A stretch of DNA of 32,153 nucleotides from CAYLNM01 sp964385045 (GCA_964385045.1 CAYLNM010000031.1:1-32153); one strand, 5' to 3'; numbered from the stretch's first letter, positions 1-7,851 are shown. Numbers and translations: made by a program. Notes: generated by a model from the letters alone, not told the origin.

Positions 1-1
1 C

Positions 2-31
2 GCCCCCGACGCCGGAACCCCCCCGCCGTGA
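2..31 (+). CDS. gatC: Probable C-terminal end of GatC (partial, cut by window start)
   Basis: An open frame enters from the left edge and stops at TGA 29-31, giving the tail APDAGTPPP. The stop overlaps the GTG start of gatA in a GTGA arrangement, the coupling seen at many other junctions in this window. In GatCAB operons gatC commonly lies directly upstream of gatA, so GatC, the small chaperone-like subunit of the tRNA-dependent amidotransferase, is the natural candidate. Only nine residues are visible and none is diagnostic, so the call rests on position alone. Confidence 0.4.
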   Translation, partial: APDAGTPPP

Positions 32-1515
32 GACTCGACTCCATCGACGCCGTCGCCACCGCCGTGCAGCGGGGCGAGACGACCGCCGCCGCCGTGCTCG
101 ACGCCGCCCTCGAGCGGGTGGAGGCCTGCGCGGACCTCGAGATCTTCCGCGAGGGGAACGAGGACGCGGCCCGCGGGCAGGCGGCCGCGGTGGACGCCGC
201 TGTCGCCGCGGGCGAGGACCCTGGCCCCCTCGCGGGCGTGCCGGTCGCGATCAAGGACAACCTCGCCACCGACTTCGGGACGACGTGTGCGGGCAGCCGC
301 ATCCTCGAGGGCTTCCGCAGCCCGTACACCGCCACCGCGGTGCAGCGGCTGCTCGACGCGGGCGCGGTCGTGGTCGGCCGGACCAACTGCGACGAGTTCG
401 CGATGGGCTCGTCCAACGAGCACTCCGCCTACGGCCGGACCCGCAACCCGTGGGACCCCGCTCGCGTGCCCGGCGGCTCCTCCGGCGGCAGCGCGGCCGC
501 GGTCGCCGCCGGCTGCTGCCCGCTCGCCCTGGGCTCCGACACCGGCGGCTCGATCCGCCAGCCGGCGGCGCTGTGCGGGATCGTCGGCCTCAAGCCCACC
601 TACGGCCGCGTGAGCCGTCACGGACTCGTCGCCTTCGGCTCGAGCCTCGATCAGATCGGGCCGTTCACGCGGTCGGTCGCCGACGCCGCCCGGGCGCTGG
701 CGGCGATCGCCGGCCGCGATCCGCACGACTCCACCAGCGTCGACGTGCACCTGCCCGACGTCGAGGGCGAGGCGCTCGAGCAGCCGATCGACGGACTGCG
801 GATCGGCGTGCCGGCCGAGTACCGCGACGAACGCAACCACCCCGGGGTGACGGCGGCGGTGGACGCGGCGATCGAGGTCTACCGCGGGCTCGGGGCGACG
901 ATCGTGGACGTGGAGCTGCCGCTGACGGACCACGCGATCGCGACCTACTACGTCATCGCCCCCGCCGAGGCCTCGAGCAACCTCGCCCGCTACGACGGCA
1001 TCCGCTACGGCCGCCGCGCCGAGCCGCGTCCCGGCGAGGAGCTCTTCGACCTCTACGCCCGCAGCCGCGCCGAGGGCTTCGGCCCCGAGGTGAAGCGGCG
1101 GGTGATGCTCGGCACCTACGTGCTGTCGGCCGGCTACTACGACGCCTACTACAAGCGGGCCCTGCAGGTCCGCCGCCTCATCGCCCGCGAGATTGAGGCG
1201 GCCTTCGAGCGCTGCCACGTGCTGATCGGTCCGACCTCGCCGTTCCCCGCGTTCCCCGCCGGGGCCAAGGCGGATCCGCTCGCGATGTACCTCTGCGACG
1301 TCTACACCGCGGGCGGCAACATCGCCGGCACGCCCGGCATCAGCCTGCCCTGCGGCTTCGTCGAGGAGGACGGCACGCAGCTGCCCGTGGGCCTGCAGCT
1401 GCAGGCCAGGGCGTTCGACGAGGGCACGCTCCTGCGGGCCGCCCGCATGTTCGAGCGGGCCACCGACTTCCACCGCCACGCCGCGCCCGGGGTCCCGGCC
1501 GCGGCGGCGGGCTGA
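28..1515 (+). CDS. gatA: Aspartyl/glutamyl-tRNA(Asn/Gln) amidotransferase subunit A
   Basis: This is the amidase subunit of GatCAB. It hydrolyses glutamine and supplies ammonia to GatB, which converts Glu-tRNA(Gln) or Asp-tRNA(Asn) to the correctly charged form in the cytoplasm. The protein has 495 residues, a normal GatA length. The amidase-signature triad is visible: Lys76 in VAIKDN, Ser151 in GGSSGGSAAA and Ser175 in GSDTGGSIRQPA. The spacing of 75 and 99 residues matches characterised GatA proteins. The C-terminal GNIAGTPGISLPCG motif is also typical. The GTG start at 28 overlaps the upstream stop by four bases and gives the expected N-terminus. The gene implies indirect Gln and/or Asn tRNA charging. 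An unrelated amidase is unlikely given the full-length match. Confidence 0.96.
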   Translation: MRLDSIDAVATAVQRGETTAAAVLDAALERVEACADLEIFREGNEDAARGQAAAVDAAVAAGEDPGPLAGVPVAIKDNLATDFGTTCAGSRILEGFRSPYTATAVQRLLDAGAVVVGRTNCDEFAMGSSNEHSAYGRTRNPWDPARVPGGSSGGSAAAVAAGCCPLALGSDTGGSIRQPAALCGIVGLKPTYGRVSRHGLVAFGSSLDQIGPFTRSVADAARALAAIAGRDPHDSTSVDVHLPDVEGEALEQPIDGLRIGVPAEYRDERNHPGVTAAVDAAIEVYRGLGATIVDVELPLTDHAIATYYVIAPAEASSNLARYDGIRYGRRAEPRPGEELFDLYARSRAEGFGPEVKRRVMLGTYVLSAGYYDAYYKRALQVRRLIAREIEAAFERCHVLIGPTSPFPAFPAGAKADPLAMYLCDVYTAGGNIAGTPGISLPCGFVEEDGTQLPVGLQLQARAFDEGTLLRAARMFERATDFHRHAAPGVPAAAAG

Positions 1516-1531
1516 GCGGCGGATCCCGGCC

Positions 1532-2566
1532 GTGGACTCCGAGGCCCCCGACGTCATCGGCATCGACCTCGGCGGCACGAACGTCAACGTGGCGCTCGTG
1601 TCCGCCGACGGCTCCATCCTCGACCGCGAGCACGCCGCCACGCCCACCGGCGACGCGGAGGCGGCGGTGGCGGTGCTCGCCGAGCGGGTGCGGCGCCTCG
1701 CCGAGCGGGCGCCCGCGGGCCGCGGGCCGCGGGCGATCGGGATCGCGGCGGCGGGCGCGATCGACATGCCCCGCGGCATCGTGCTCGAGGCCCCGAACCT
1801 TCAGTGGCGCGACGTGCCGCTGCGCGACGCCCTCGCCGAGGCCACCGGGCTCCCGGTGACGCTCGAGAACGACGTGAATGGCGCCGCGTGGGGCGAGCAC
1901 CGGGCCCGGGTGGCCGCGGGGCACGGCCGTATCGACGAGTCGATGCTCGCGGTGTGGGTGGGCACCGGAGTCGGGGGCGGACTCGTCCTCGGCGGCCGCA
2001 TCCTGCACGGCGACCGGCACACCGCGGGCGAGCTCGGGCACGTGGTGGTGCGGCCGGACGAGCCGCGCGGCCGGCGCACGGTCGAGGACCTGTGCAGCCG
2101 CAGCGGCCTGCAGCGGCGCATCGCCGCCGGGCTCGCCGACGGCTCGATCGATCCCGGCGGCATGCTCGGGGCCGCGGCGCGGGCGGCGGCCGAGGCCGGC
2201 CCGCCGGTCGAGCTCGAGCCGCCCTCGGGCCGGCGCAGCGCCGGGCCGCGGCCGAACACCCGCGACCTGGTCGCGGCGTGGGAGGGGCACGACCCGGACG
2301 CGGTGCGCCTGCTGGCCGACGCGGCGACGCTGCTCGGCTCGGCGATCGCCGGGTGCGTGACGCTCCTGTCGCTGCCGGCGGTGGTCCTCGGCGGCGGGAT
2401 GGTCGAGGCGCTCGGCGAGCCGTGGGTGGAGCGGATCCGGGCATCCTTCCGCGACGCCGTCTTCCCCGGTGCGCTCGCGGACGTGCCGCTCGAGGTCACG
2501 CGGCTGCGGGACCTCGCGGGCATGCTCGGGGCGGCGGACCTGGCGCGGCGATCGCTGGCGGACTGA
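1532..2566 (+). CDS. ROK-family sugar kinase (glucokinase-like), zinc motif absent
   Basis: A 344-residue ASKHA-fold kinase that probably phosphorylates glucose or another hexose at the expense of ATP. The phosphate-1 motif DLGGTN is at residues 12-17. The catalytic aspartate is Asp114 in LENDVNGAAWGEH. The WVGTGVGGGLVLGG loop and GELGHVVV with His170 follow. The C-terminal VVLGGGM adenosine motif is present. ROK proteins normally carry CxCGxxGCxE just after the conserved histidine. Here the segment reads RGRRTVEDLCSRSGLQRR, with one cysteine (Cys188) at a position that does not match the zinc ligands. The GTG start lies 16 nt after the gatA stop, so the two genes are probably cotranscribed. 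There is no helix-turn-helix domain, so it is a kinase and not a ROK repressor. Substrate is unknown. Confidence 0.88.
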   Translation: MDSEAPDVIGIDLGGTNVNVALVSADGSILDREHAATPTGDAEAAVAVLAERVRRLAERAPAGRGPRAIGIAAAGAIDMPRGIVLEAPNLQWRDVPLRDALAEATGLPVTLENDVNGAAWGEHRARVAAGHGRIDESMLAVWVGTGVGGGLVLGGRILHGDRHTAGELGHVVVRPDEPRGRRTVEDLCSRSGLQRRIAAGLADGSIDPGGMLGAAARAAAEAGPPVELEPPSGRRSAGPRPNTRDLVAAWEGHDPDAVRLLADAATLLGSAIAGCVTLLSLPAVVLGGGMVEALGEPWVERIRASFRDAVFPGALADVPLEVTRLRDLAGMLGAADLARRSLAD

Positions 2567-2602
2567 CGGCGTGGTGCCGTGTGGCGACGCGACTTCGGCA
2601 CG

Positions 2603-2622
2603 GCGCGGCGGTTCCGCCGCGC
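2603..2622. terminator. Hairpin between convergent genes
   Basis: GCGCGGCGG and CCGCCGCGC form a perfect 9-bp inverted repeat around TT (8 bp with a GTTC tetraloop when folded). It lies 37 nt after the ROK kinase stop and 38 nt before the stop of the convergent lipoprotein gene, where a bidirectional terminator is expected. No T-run follows on either side, so intrinsic termination is inferred. Confidence 0.5.
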
Positions 2623-2660
2623 GGTCGACGTCGCGGCGGGCGGGGACGCCAGCCGCCGGC

Positions 2661-3368
2661 TCAGGAGCCGGGCGCGCCGACGAATCGCGGCCGCGCGGCC
2701 AGTCGGACGAGCTCCTCGCGGAACGCCGTCTCGAGCCGCGCCGCCCGCGCCCGCATCGCGGCCGCGTCGGGACGGCCCCCGAGCTCCACCGCGGTGATCC
2801 GCCAGCCCTCCGGCAGCGCCGCGGCGGCAGCGTCGGTCGTCGGCACCTCTGCCGCCTCTGCCGCATCGGCCGCATCGGCCGCATCGGCCGCATCGGCCGC
2901 CCCGGGGACGTCGTCCGCCGCGGTCCGGTCGCCCGGCCGCGGGATCGACCGCTCGAGGCGGAACCGCCCCGGCTCGCGGTCGCTCGTCACCAGCGCGAAC
3001 TCCCACGCCCCCTCGGACCCGTCGGCGAGGGTCCGGGCGATCACGACCTCGATCCCGGCCCGGCCTCCGGCCGCGGCGAGGGCGGGCTCCACGTCGTCCC
3101 ACCGGGGCTCGCCGGATGCGAGCCGCCGGCGTCCGTCCCACGCCTCGGCCCCCCCGGCGAGCTCCGCCGCCGCCTCGCGGACGGTCCCGGCCTCCTCCGG
3201 GCCCATCACGGTCCGCTGGCGGGACTCCCCGGCGAGCAGCCGCATCGGGGGATTCGACTCGACCGCCCACGGCCGCTCCGCCGCGCAGCCGGCCCCCAGA
3301 CCCCCCAGAACGGCCCCCGCCACGGCCGAGGCTCGCCACAAGTCATTGTCGATGCGACACTTCGACAC
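2661..3368 (-). CDS. Putative lipoprotein, unknown function
   Basis: No family is recognised. The N-terminus has a basic n-region, a hydrophobic stretch AVAGAVLGGLGAG and a lipobox cysteine at residue 28 when read from the GTG at 3368. That GTG has GAGGG seven bases upstream. A TTG at 3341 would shorten the leader to 18 residues, and a GTG at 3389 would lengthen it. The mature part is about 205 residues with a mixed alpha/beta look: a segment predicted as strands (GIEVVIARTL, WEFALVTSDREPGRFRLERS), an Ala-Asp tract made by 9-bp repeats, then WRITAVELGG and a basic amphipathic C-terminal helix. Export to the periplasm with lipid anchoring is inferred. The gene is monocistronic, convergent with the ROK kinase and divergent from pgpH. 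Confidence 0.65.
   Translation of the reverse strand: MSKCRIDNDLWRASAVAGAVLGGLGAGCAAERPWAVESNPPMRLLAGESRQRTVMGPEEAGTVREAAAELAGGAEAWDGRRRLASGEPRWDDVEPALAAAGGRAGIEVVIARTLADGSEGAWEFALVTSDREPGRFRLERSIPRPGDRTAADDVPGAADAADAADAADAAEAAEVPTTDAAAAALPEGWRITAVELGGRPDAAAMRARAARLETAFREELVRLAARPRFVGAPGS
2860..2895. repeat. 9-bp tandem repeat inside the lipoprotein gene
   Basis: Four perfect copies of GCCGCATCG, flanked by GCCGCCTCT (2851-2859) and a partial copy. Read on the minus strand it encodes an Ala-Asp-Ala tract. The unit is three codons, so copy-number change would not shift the frame. Confidence 0.85.
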
Positions 3369-3436
3369 TGAAACGCCCTCGGGGCCCACATCCGCCCCCG
3401 CTCGAGGGCGGGAGGGTCGCCGGCCGGCTACGACTG

Positions 3437-3465
3437 TTCACTGGCGCCGGTTCGGCCGATATCCT
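3437..3465 (+). promoter_or_regulatory. Candidate promoter of pgpH
   Basis: TTCACT (3437-3442), a 17-bp spacer and TATCCT (3460-3465) resemble a sigma70-type promoter. The same -10 hexamer stands before the tRNA-Gly gene in this window. The ATG of pgpH is 82 nt downstream, leaving a leader in which no riboswitch is recognised. Confidence 0.45.
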
Positions 3466-3547
3466 CCCAGACTTTATCTGCCCGCGGCCTCGCGGCCTCG
3501 TCCCCCTCGTCGGGGGCAAGAGCCCGCGGCCCCCACGGCGACCCGAC

Positions 3548-6103
3548 ATGGCGAAGGCGACGAAGGGAAAGCCGAGCGGCACCGGGCACGCGCGCAGCCG
3601 CCGCGAGGAGATCCGTCGGTCCCTGCCCCGCCGGACCACGACCCTCTCGAACCTGCTGCAGCAGCCCGAGGTCGCCTCCGCGACCCTGATCCTCGCCGGC
3701 CTCGCCGCGGTGCTCGCGGTGCTCGTCGTGTGGACGACCGAGCACCGGCTGCCGGCGATCGGGGAGATCGTGGACCGCACCCGGGTCCACCGCACGAGCT
3801 ACACCATCGAGGACCCGGAGGCGACCGAGCGGGCGCGCGAGCGGGCCCGCCGCTCGGCGCCCCGCGTCTACCGGCCCAACGACGCCTGGCTCGACGAGCT
3901 CGAGGCGGCGCTGGTCGGCCTGCCCTCGCTGCTGCGGGACGTCCAGACGGTCGACGACCTCGATCCCACGGTCCGCGAGCGGTACGCGATCGACGAGGAG
4001 TCCTTCGCCGCCCTGCGCACGGTCGGCGAGGACGCCTCGGACCTCGAGCGGTGGTCGGACACCGTGTCCGAGCTGCGCTCGCTGCTCGTGCGCTGGAAGC
4101 CGGTCCTCGCCGCCGACGAGTACCAGGCCTTCCGCACCACCGCCAACCACGTGCTCGTCACCGACGACCGCGAGATCCGGCTCGATCCGCGCCGCGCGTT
4201 CGGCCTGCCGCGGGCCGGCGGCGAGTCGCCCGAGCCGCTCGGCGAGGTGCAGGTGGCCGAGCTCGTGCGCCGCGCGCTGTTCCCCCCCCCCACCGTCGAT
4301 CTCGTGGTGGATCGCGTCCGCCGCCAGCCCGGCCCGTCGATCCTCTTCGACGAGGCCGAGACGCAGCTGCGGGCCGAGCGGGCGGAGGACCGCACCGAGC
4401 CGGTGATGATCACCCGCGAGCGCGGGCGGCCGATCGTCGTCCGCGGCGACCGCCTGACGGTCGAGCAGTACGGCGAGCTGATGCGGGAACGCGAGCAGTT
4501 CCTCGCCACCGCCGCCCCGATGAACCGCTGGCTGCCGCGCATCGGCACGTCGACGATGTGCGCGGTGCTCGTGGCCGCCCTCGGCATCTTCCTGCTGCAG
4601 GGCTACCCGCGCGTCTTCCAGAACCAGACCCGGCTGCTCGCCCTCGGCGGCCTGATCGCGGGCATGGCGGCGATCAGCGGCCTGCTCGCGGCCGAGGTCC
4701 CGCAGCTCGAGGTCGCGGCCGCGATCGGGCCCACGCTCATCGTCGCGATCGTGACGCTCCTGGCCTACGACAACCGGCTCGCGCTCTTCGTCTCCGTGGT
4801 GCAGGCGATCCTCGTGACGATGGTGCTCGGCGAGGGCGTCGGGCACGCCCTCGTCCTGGCCGCCGGCTGCGGCGTCGCGATCGTCTCGCTCCGGGAGGTC
4901 CGCAACCGCGACAGCATCATCCGGGCGGGCGTGGTGACCGCGATCGTGCTCGCCCTCGCCGTCACCGGCCGCGAGCTGCTGGTGCTGCCGGTGGTCGAGG
5001 GCTGGGGCACCGTGCGGGCGGCGCTGGTGGACGCGGCATGGGCGGCGGCCGCGAGCATGACCGTCGCGTTCCTGATGCTCGGGATGCTGCCGACCCTCGA
5101 GCGGGCGGCCGACATCACCACCGGCATGACGCTGGCCGAGCTGCGCGATCCGTCGCAGCCGCTGCTGCGCGAGCTGCAGCTGCGGGCGCCGGGCACGTAC
5201 AACCACTCGCTGCAGGTGGCGACGATCGCCGAGGCGGCGGCCGATGCCATCGGGGCCAACAGCCTGCTGCTGTACGTCGGGGCCCTGTACCACGACGTCG
5301 GCAAGATGAACAAGCCGCACTACTTCGTGGAGAACCAGGCCGACGGCCTCAATCGCCACGACAAGCTGCGGCCGGCGATGAGCCTGCTCGTGATCATCGG
5401 GCACGTGAAGGACGGCATCGAGCTCGCCCGCGAGTACGGGCTGCCCCGCTCGATCCAGCACTTCATCGAGTCGCACCACGGCACGACCCTCGTCGAGTAC
5501 TTCTACCACGCGGCGAAGGAGGAGGCCGAGGCCGACGAGAACGTCACCGTCGACGAGGTCGAGTACCGCTATCCCGGCCCGCGTCCGCGGACCAAGGAGG
5601 CGGCGATCCTCATGCTCTCGGACGCGGTCGAGTCGGCCACCCGGGCGATGTCCGAGCCGCACCCCTCGCGGATCGAGGCCGTCGTCCGCGAGATCAGCCG
5701 CAAGCGGCTGCTCGACCACCAGTTCGACGAGTGCGACCTGACCTTCCACGAGCTCGGACTGATCGAGGACGCGATGATCGCCCGGCTGATCGCGATCCAC
5801 CACGGCCGCGTGAAGTACCCCCGGGGCGAGAAGCCGCAGAGCGCAGCCGCCGTCGCCCGCGTCGAGCCGCCGGAGGGTGCCGTGCCCGCCCCCGGAACGC
5901 CGAGTCCGCCGATGGTGCCGCCCGCCACGCCGTCCGCGCCGGTGCCGCCGGCCGCGTCGACCTCCGAGCCCGCCGATCCCGCCGAGCCCGCCGAGCCCGC
6001 CGAGCCCGCGAAGCCAGGGGCGGACGGCCCGGAGCCGGGCACGCCGTCGGCCCCGGGTCCCGGCCTCCCGTCCGAGCCGCGGCGACCGGCCAGGGCCGGC
6101 TGA
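3548..6103 (+). CDS. pgpH: PgpH-type 7TM-HD membrane phosphodiesterase (probable c-di-AMP hydrolase)
   Basis: A membrane HD-domain phosphohydrolase of 851 residues. PgpH proteins hydrolyse cyclic di-AMP to pApA; that activity is inferred here from architecture. One transmembrane helix at about 44-65 is followed by an extracytoplasmic 7TMR-HDED domain (TIEDPEATERARERARRSAP) to about 320. A seven-helix membrane region follows to about 520, then a cytoplasmic HD domain. Visible metal ligands are His553 (YNHSLQ), His582-Asp583 (YHDVGKM), His619 (GHVKDG) and His643-His644 (SHHGT). PgpH hallmarks PHYFVENQ and LVEYFYHAA are also present. The C-terminal 80 residues are Pro/Ala/Glu-rich with a repeat and are not part of the family core. 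The ATG at 3548 was chosen because the open frame upstream is low-complexity and overlaps the divergent gene. YbeY, often next to this gene, is not adjacent here. Confidence 0.92.
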   Translation: MAKATKGKPSGTGHARSRREEIRRSLPRRTTTLSNLLQQPEVASATLILAGLAAVLAVLVVWTTEHRLPAIGEIVDRTRVHRTSYTIEDPEATERARERARRSAPRVYRPNDAWLDELEAALVGLPSLLRDVQTVDDLDPTVRERYAIDEESFAALRTVGEDASDLERWSDTVSELRSLLVRWKPVLAADEYQAFRTTANHVLVTDDREIRLDPRRAFGLPRAGGESPEPLGEVQVAELVRRALFPPPTVDLVVDRVRRQPGPSILFDEAETQLRAERAEDRTEPVMITRERGRPIVVRGDRLTVEQYGELMREREQFLATAAPMNRWLPRIGTSTMCAVLVAALGIFLLQGYPRVFQNQTRLLALGGLIAGMAAISGLLAAEVPQLEVAAAIGPTLIVAIVTLLAYDNRLALFVSVVQAILVTMVLGEGVGHALVLAAGCGVAIVSLREVRNRDSIIRAGVVTAIVLALAVTGRELLVLPVVEGWGTVRAALVDAAWAAAASMTVAFLMLGMLPTLERAADITTGMTLAELRDPSQPLLRELQLRAPGTYNHSLQVATIAEAAADAIGANSLLLYVGALYHDVGKMNKPHYFVENQADGLNRHDKLRPAMSLLVIIGHVKDGIELAREYGLPRSIQHFIESHHGTTLVEYFYHAAKEEAEADENVTVDEVEYRYPGPRPRTKEAAILMLSDAVESATRAMSEPHPSRIEAVVREISRKRLLDHQFDECDLTFHELGLIEDAMIARLIAIHHGRVKYPRGEKPQSAAAVARVEPPEGAVPAPGTPSPPMVPPATPSAPVPPAASTSEPADPAEPAEPAEPAKPGADGPEPGTPSAPGPGLPSEPRRPARAG
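5966..6010. repeat. 9-bp tandem repeat in the pgpH tail
   Basis: Five units of GAGCCCGCC, with GATCCCGCC as second unit and GAGCCCGCG as last, encode Glu/Asp-Pro-Ala triplets in the disordered C-terminal tail of PgpH. The unit is frame-preserving. Confidence 0.85.
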
Positions 6104-6124
6104 CCGGCGTCGATCCGCGGGACC

Positions 6125-6143
6125 GGCGGCGGGCCGGGCCGCC
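6125..6143. terminator. Weak hairpin between pgpH and mutY
   Basis: GGCGGC and GCCGCC pair around a 7-nt loop, 22 nt after the pgpH stop and before the stop of the convergent mutY. The stem is short and there is no T-run. The remaining roughly 80 bases of the gap hold nothing recognisable. Confidence 0.3.
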
Positions 6144-6224
6144 TGCCGTTCGTGGCCCTCCGCGCCCCTGCCCCCCCGCGTCCCCCCGACCCGTGGTCCA
6201 TGGCCCGCGCGGCCCGTCGTCGGC

Positions 6225-7343
6225 TCAGAACAGCGCCCGGGGAGCGTCGCGCAGGGCCAGGGCCCGGCGGTGCCCGTTGCCGATGGGCACGTCCTCGAGC
6301 GCGTCCTCGGCCACCCAGCGTCCCCGCCGCGCCCGGCTGCGCGCCGTCCACACCCGGAAGTGCACGTCGCGGTGGGTCGTGCGGTGGACGAAGCCGCCGC
6401 GCGGAGCGGGATCCGCGGCGGTGACGGGCAGCCGGGGCGCGACGAGCTCCCAGTCGAGCGGGTCCTCGGCCTCGACCGTCGGCGGCTGCCAGAGGCCGGC
6501 CCAGAGGCCCGCCTCCGGCCGCGGCTCGAGCAGCAGCGCCTCGCCGCGGCGAACGACGACGACGTGGTAGTGCACCGCGCGTCGCCGGGCGGCCCGCTTG
6601 GGCGGCGGGATCTCCGCGGTGCGGCCCGCGGCCCGCGCGCGGCAGGCGCCCGCGACCGGGCACGCGTCGCACCGCGGGCGGGCCGGCGTGCAGACGGTCG
6701 CTCCGAGCTCCATCAGCCCCTCGTTCAGGACGCCCGGCTCGGCGGCCGCGGCCACGAGGGCCTCGGCCCGGCCCCACGCCGCCCGCTCCCCCGCCCGGTC
6801 CTCCACCGGCCGGTCGTCGGCGTCGAGCCGCGCCGTCACGCGTCGGACGTTGCCGTCGACGATCGCCTCCCGGGCCCCGAAGGCGATCGAGGCGACCGCC
6901 CCCGCGGTGTAGCGCCCGACGCCCGGCAGCCCCCGCAGCGCCGCGGGGTCGGCCGGCACCCGGCCGCCGTGGCCGGCGACGATGGCCCGGGCCGCCCGGT
7001 GCAGCATGCGGGCCCGCCGGTAGTAGCCGAGCCCCTGCCAGTGGGCGAGGACCTCCTCCTCCGTCGCCGCGGCCAGGTCGGCCGGCGCCGGGAATCGGGC
7101 CATGAACCGCTCGAAGGCCGGGACCACGCGGGCGACCTGCGTCTGCTGCAGCATCGCCTCGGAGACCAGGGCCGCCCACCCCGAGCGGGCCCGGCGCCAC
7201 GGGAGGTCGCGGGCGATGCGGGGGAACCACGCCTCGAGGGCCGCGGCCACCTCCCGCGCCCGGCCCGCGTCCTCGGCGAGTCCGGGGACGAGCGGTGCGG
7301 CGGCGTCCGGCGCGGTCTCGGGCCCGTCGCCGGCACGCGTCAC
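6225..7343 (-). CDS. mutY: A/G-specific adenine DNA glycosylase MutY
   Basis: Removes adenine mispaired with 8-oxoguanine. The product has 372 residues, close to the usual 350-370. In order: an N-terminal HhH-GPD domain with catalytic Glu62 in SEAMLQQT; the helix-hairpin-helix LPGVGRYTAGAV at 139-150; catalytic Asp163 in VDGNVRR; and a 4Fe-4S cluster with Cys218, 225, 228 and 234 in the canonical C-x6-C-x2-C-x5-C spacing. Then comes a NUDIX-like 8-oxoG recognition domain (YHVVVVRRGEALLLEPRP...GLWQPP) with FVHRTTH. The GTG start at 7343 overlaps the stop of the upstream nfu-like gene as GTGA. The longer open frame upstream is the antisense-like shadow of that gene. Coupling to an Fe-S carrier domain fits the cluster requirement of MutY. 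Confidence 0.95.
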   Translation of the reverse strand: MTRAGDGPETAPDAAAPLVPGLAEDAGRAREVAAALEAWFPRIARDLPWRRARSGWAALVSEAMLQQTQVARVVPAFERFMARFPAPADLAAATEEEVLAHWQGLGYYRRARMLHRAARAIVAGHGGRVPADPAALRGLPGVGRYTAGAVASIAFGAREAIVDGNVRRVTARLDADDRPVEDRAGERAAWGRAEALVAAAAEPGVLNEGLMELGATVCTPARPRCDACPVAGACRARAAGRTAEIPPPKRAARRRAVHYHVVVVRRGEALLLEPRPEAGLWAGLWQPPTVEAEDPLDWELVAPRLPVTAADPAPRGGFVHRTTHRDVHFRVWTARSRARRGRWVAEDALEDVPIGNGHRRALALRDAPRALF

Positions 7344-7792
7344 GTCGATGGGTCCCGGGGGTCGGCCGGGGCCGCGGCGCCCGTCGGGGCGTCCGCGTCC
7401 CCGCTCGCCGCGTCCGCGGCGTCCCGCGGGCCGGCCGGGCCCGCACCGTCGCCCGAGCCGCCCGCGTCCCCGCTCGCCTGGTCCGCGGCCTCCCGCGGGC
7501 CGGCCGCCTCCGCCAGGACCGCCTGCACCCGCCGCTTGACCTCGCGCCACCGGGCTCGCCGCGGCTTGTTGATCGCCATCCACTGCCCGAGAAAGAGCAG
7601 GCTGGTGAGGCCCGCGCGGTCGAACAGCCGGACCGCCAGGTCCACCAGCACCGGGTCGACGTCCGCCGCCGGCTCGCGGGCCTCCTCGGGCCGCCGGAAG
7701 CTCACCGGCCGCTCGCTGATGGGCCGGTCGAGCCAGCACTTGAGGGCGTCGGGATTGGGGGTGTCCTCGTAGGACTCGATCCGCCAGGCCAT
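7340..7792 (-). CDS. Nfu N-terminal-domain protein (Fe-S cluster scaffold/carrier-like)
   Basis: The 150-residue product starts with the Nfu/NifU N-terminal domain: YEDTPNPDALKCWL, then a section ending in LAVRLFDRAGLTSLLFLGQWMAI and a basic segment NKPRRARWREVKRRVQAVLAE, over residues 1-95. Classical Nfu proteins add a C-terminal domain with CxxC that holds the cluster. That domain is absent, and the last 55 residues are an Ala/Gly/Asp/Pro-rich tail with an internal 23-codon duplication. The ATG at 7792 follows a TATCGT hexamer by 8 nt. The stop overlaps the mutY start. Role in delivering or stabilising Fe-S clusters, possibly for MutY, is inference. The only cysteine in the domain lies in DALKCW, not in a CxxC. 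Confidence 0.8.
   Translation of the reverse strand: MAWRIESYEDTPNPDALKCWLDRPISERPVSFRRPEEAREPAADVDPVLVDLAVRLFDRAGLTSLLFLGQWMAINKPRRARWREVKRRVQAVLAEAAGPREAADQASGDAGGSGDGAGPAGPRDAADAASGDADAPTGAAAPADPRDPST
7395..7505. repeat. Internal duplication in the nfu-like tail (42-bp units, 69-bp period)
   Basis: Segments 7395-7436 and 7464-7505 agree at 39 of 42 bases. They lie 69 bp apart, which is 23 codons, so the repeat keeps frame. Translated on the minus strand it gives the paired tail motifs PREAADQASGDA and PRDAADAASGDA. Confidence 0.85.
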
Positions 7793-7800
7793 GGGATCGG

Positions 7801-7806
7801 ACGATA
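7801..7806 (-). promoter_or_regulatory. Candidate -10 element of the nfu-mutY operon
   Basis: TATCGT on the minus strand ends 8 nt before the ATG at 7792. Transcription starting about 7 nt downstream would yield an almost leaderless message. No convincing -35 is seen. Confidence 0.35.
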
Positions 7807-7851
7807 TCCGGACGGGCCGGCGCCGGTCCCGGAAGCCCCCGAGCGGGCCAC

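Noticed and set aside
3116..3547. Longer N-terminus for PgpH from 3116
   Set aside because: The extra 144 residues are Pro/Arg-rich, overlap the divergent lipoprotein gene and precede a promoter-like TTCACT-TATCCT element.
3466..3547. Riboswitch in the pgpH leader
   Set aside because: Only about 80 bases, without the conserved elements of the ydaO c-di-AMP class or another riboswitch that I can recognise.
1804..6570. A 1588-residue open frame on the + strand across several genes
   Set aside because: Arg/Pro/Ala-rich translation without domains, running through ROK, lipoprotein and pgpH in other frames; a shadow produced by high GC.
7344..7739. Longer N-terminus for MutY
   Set aside because: It would read through the Nfu-like gene in another frame with Gly/Arg/Pro repeats. 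GTG 7343 gives the normal MutY length and a GTGA overlap.
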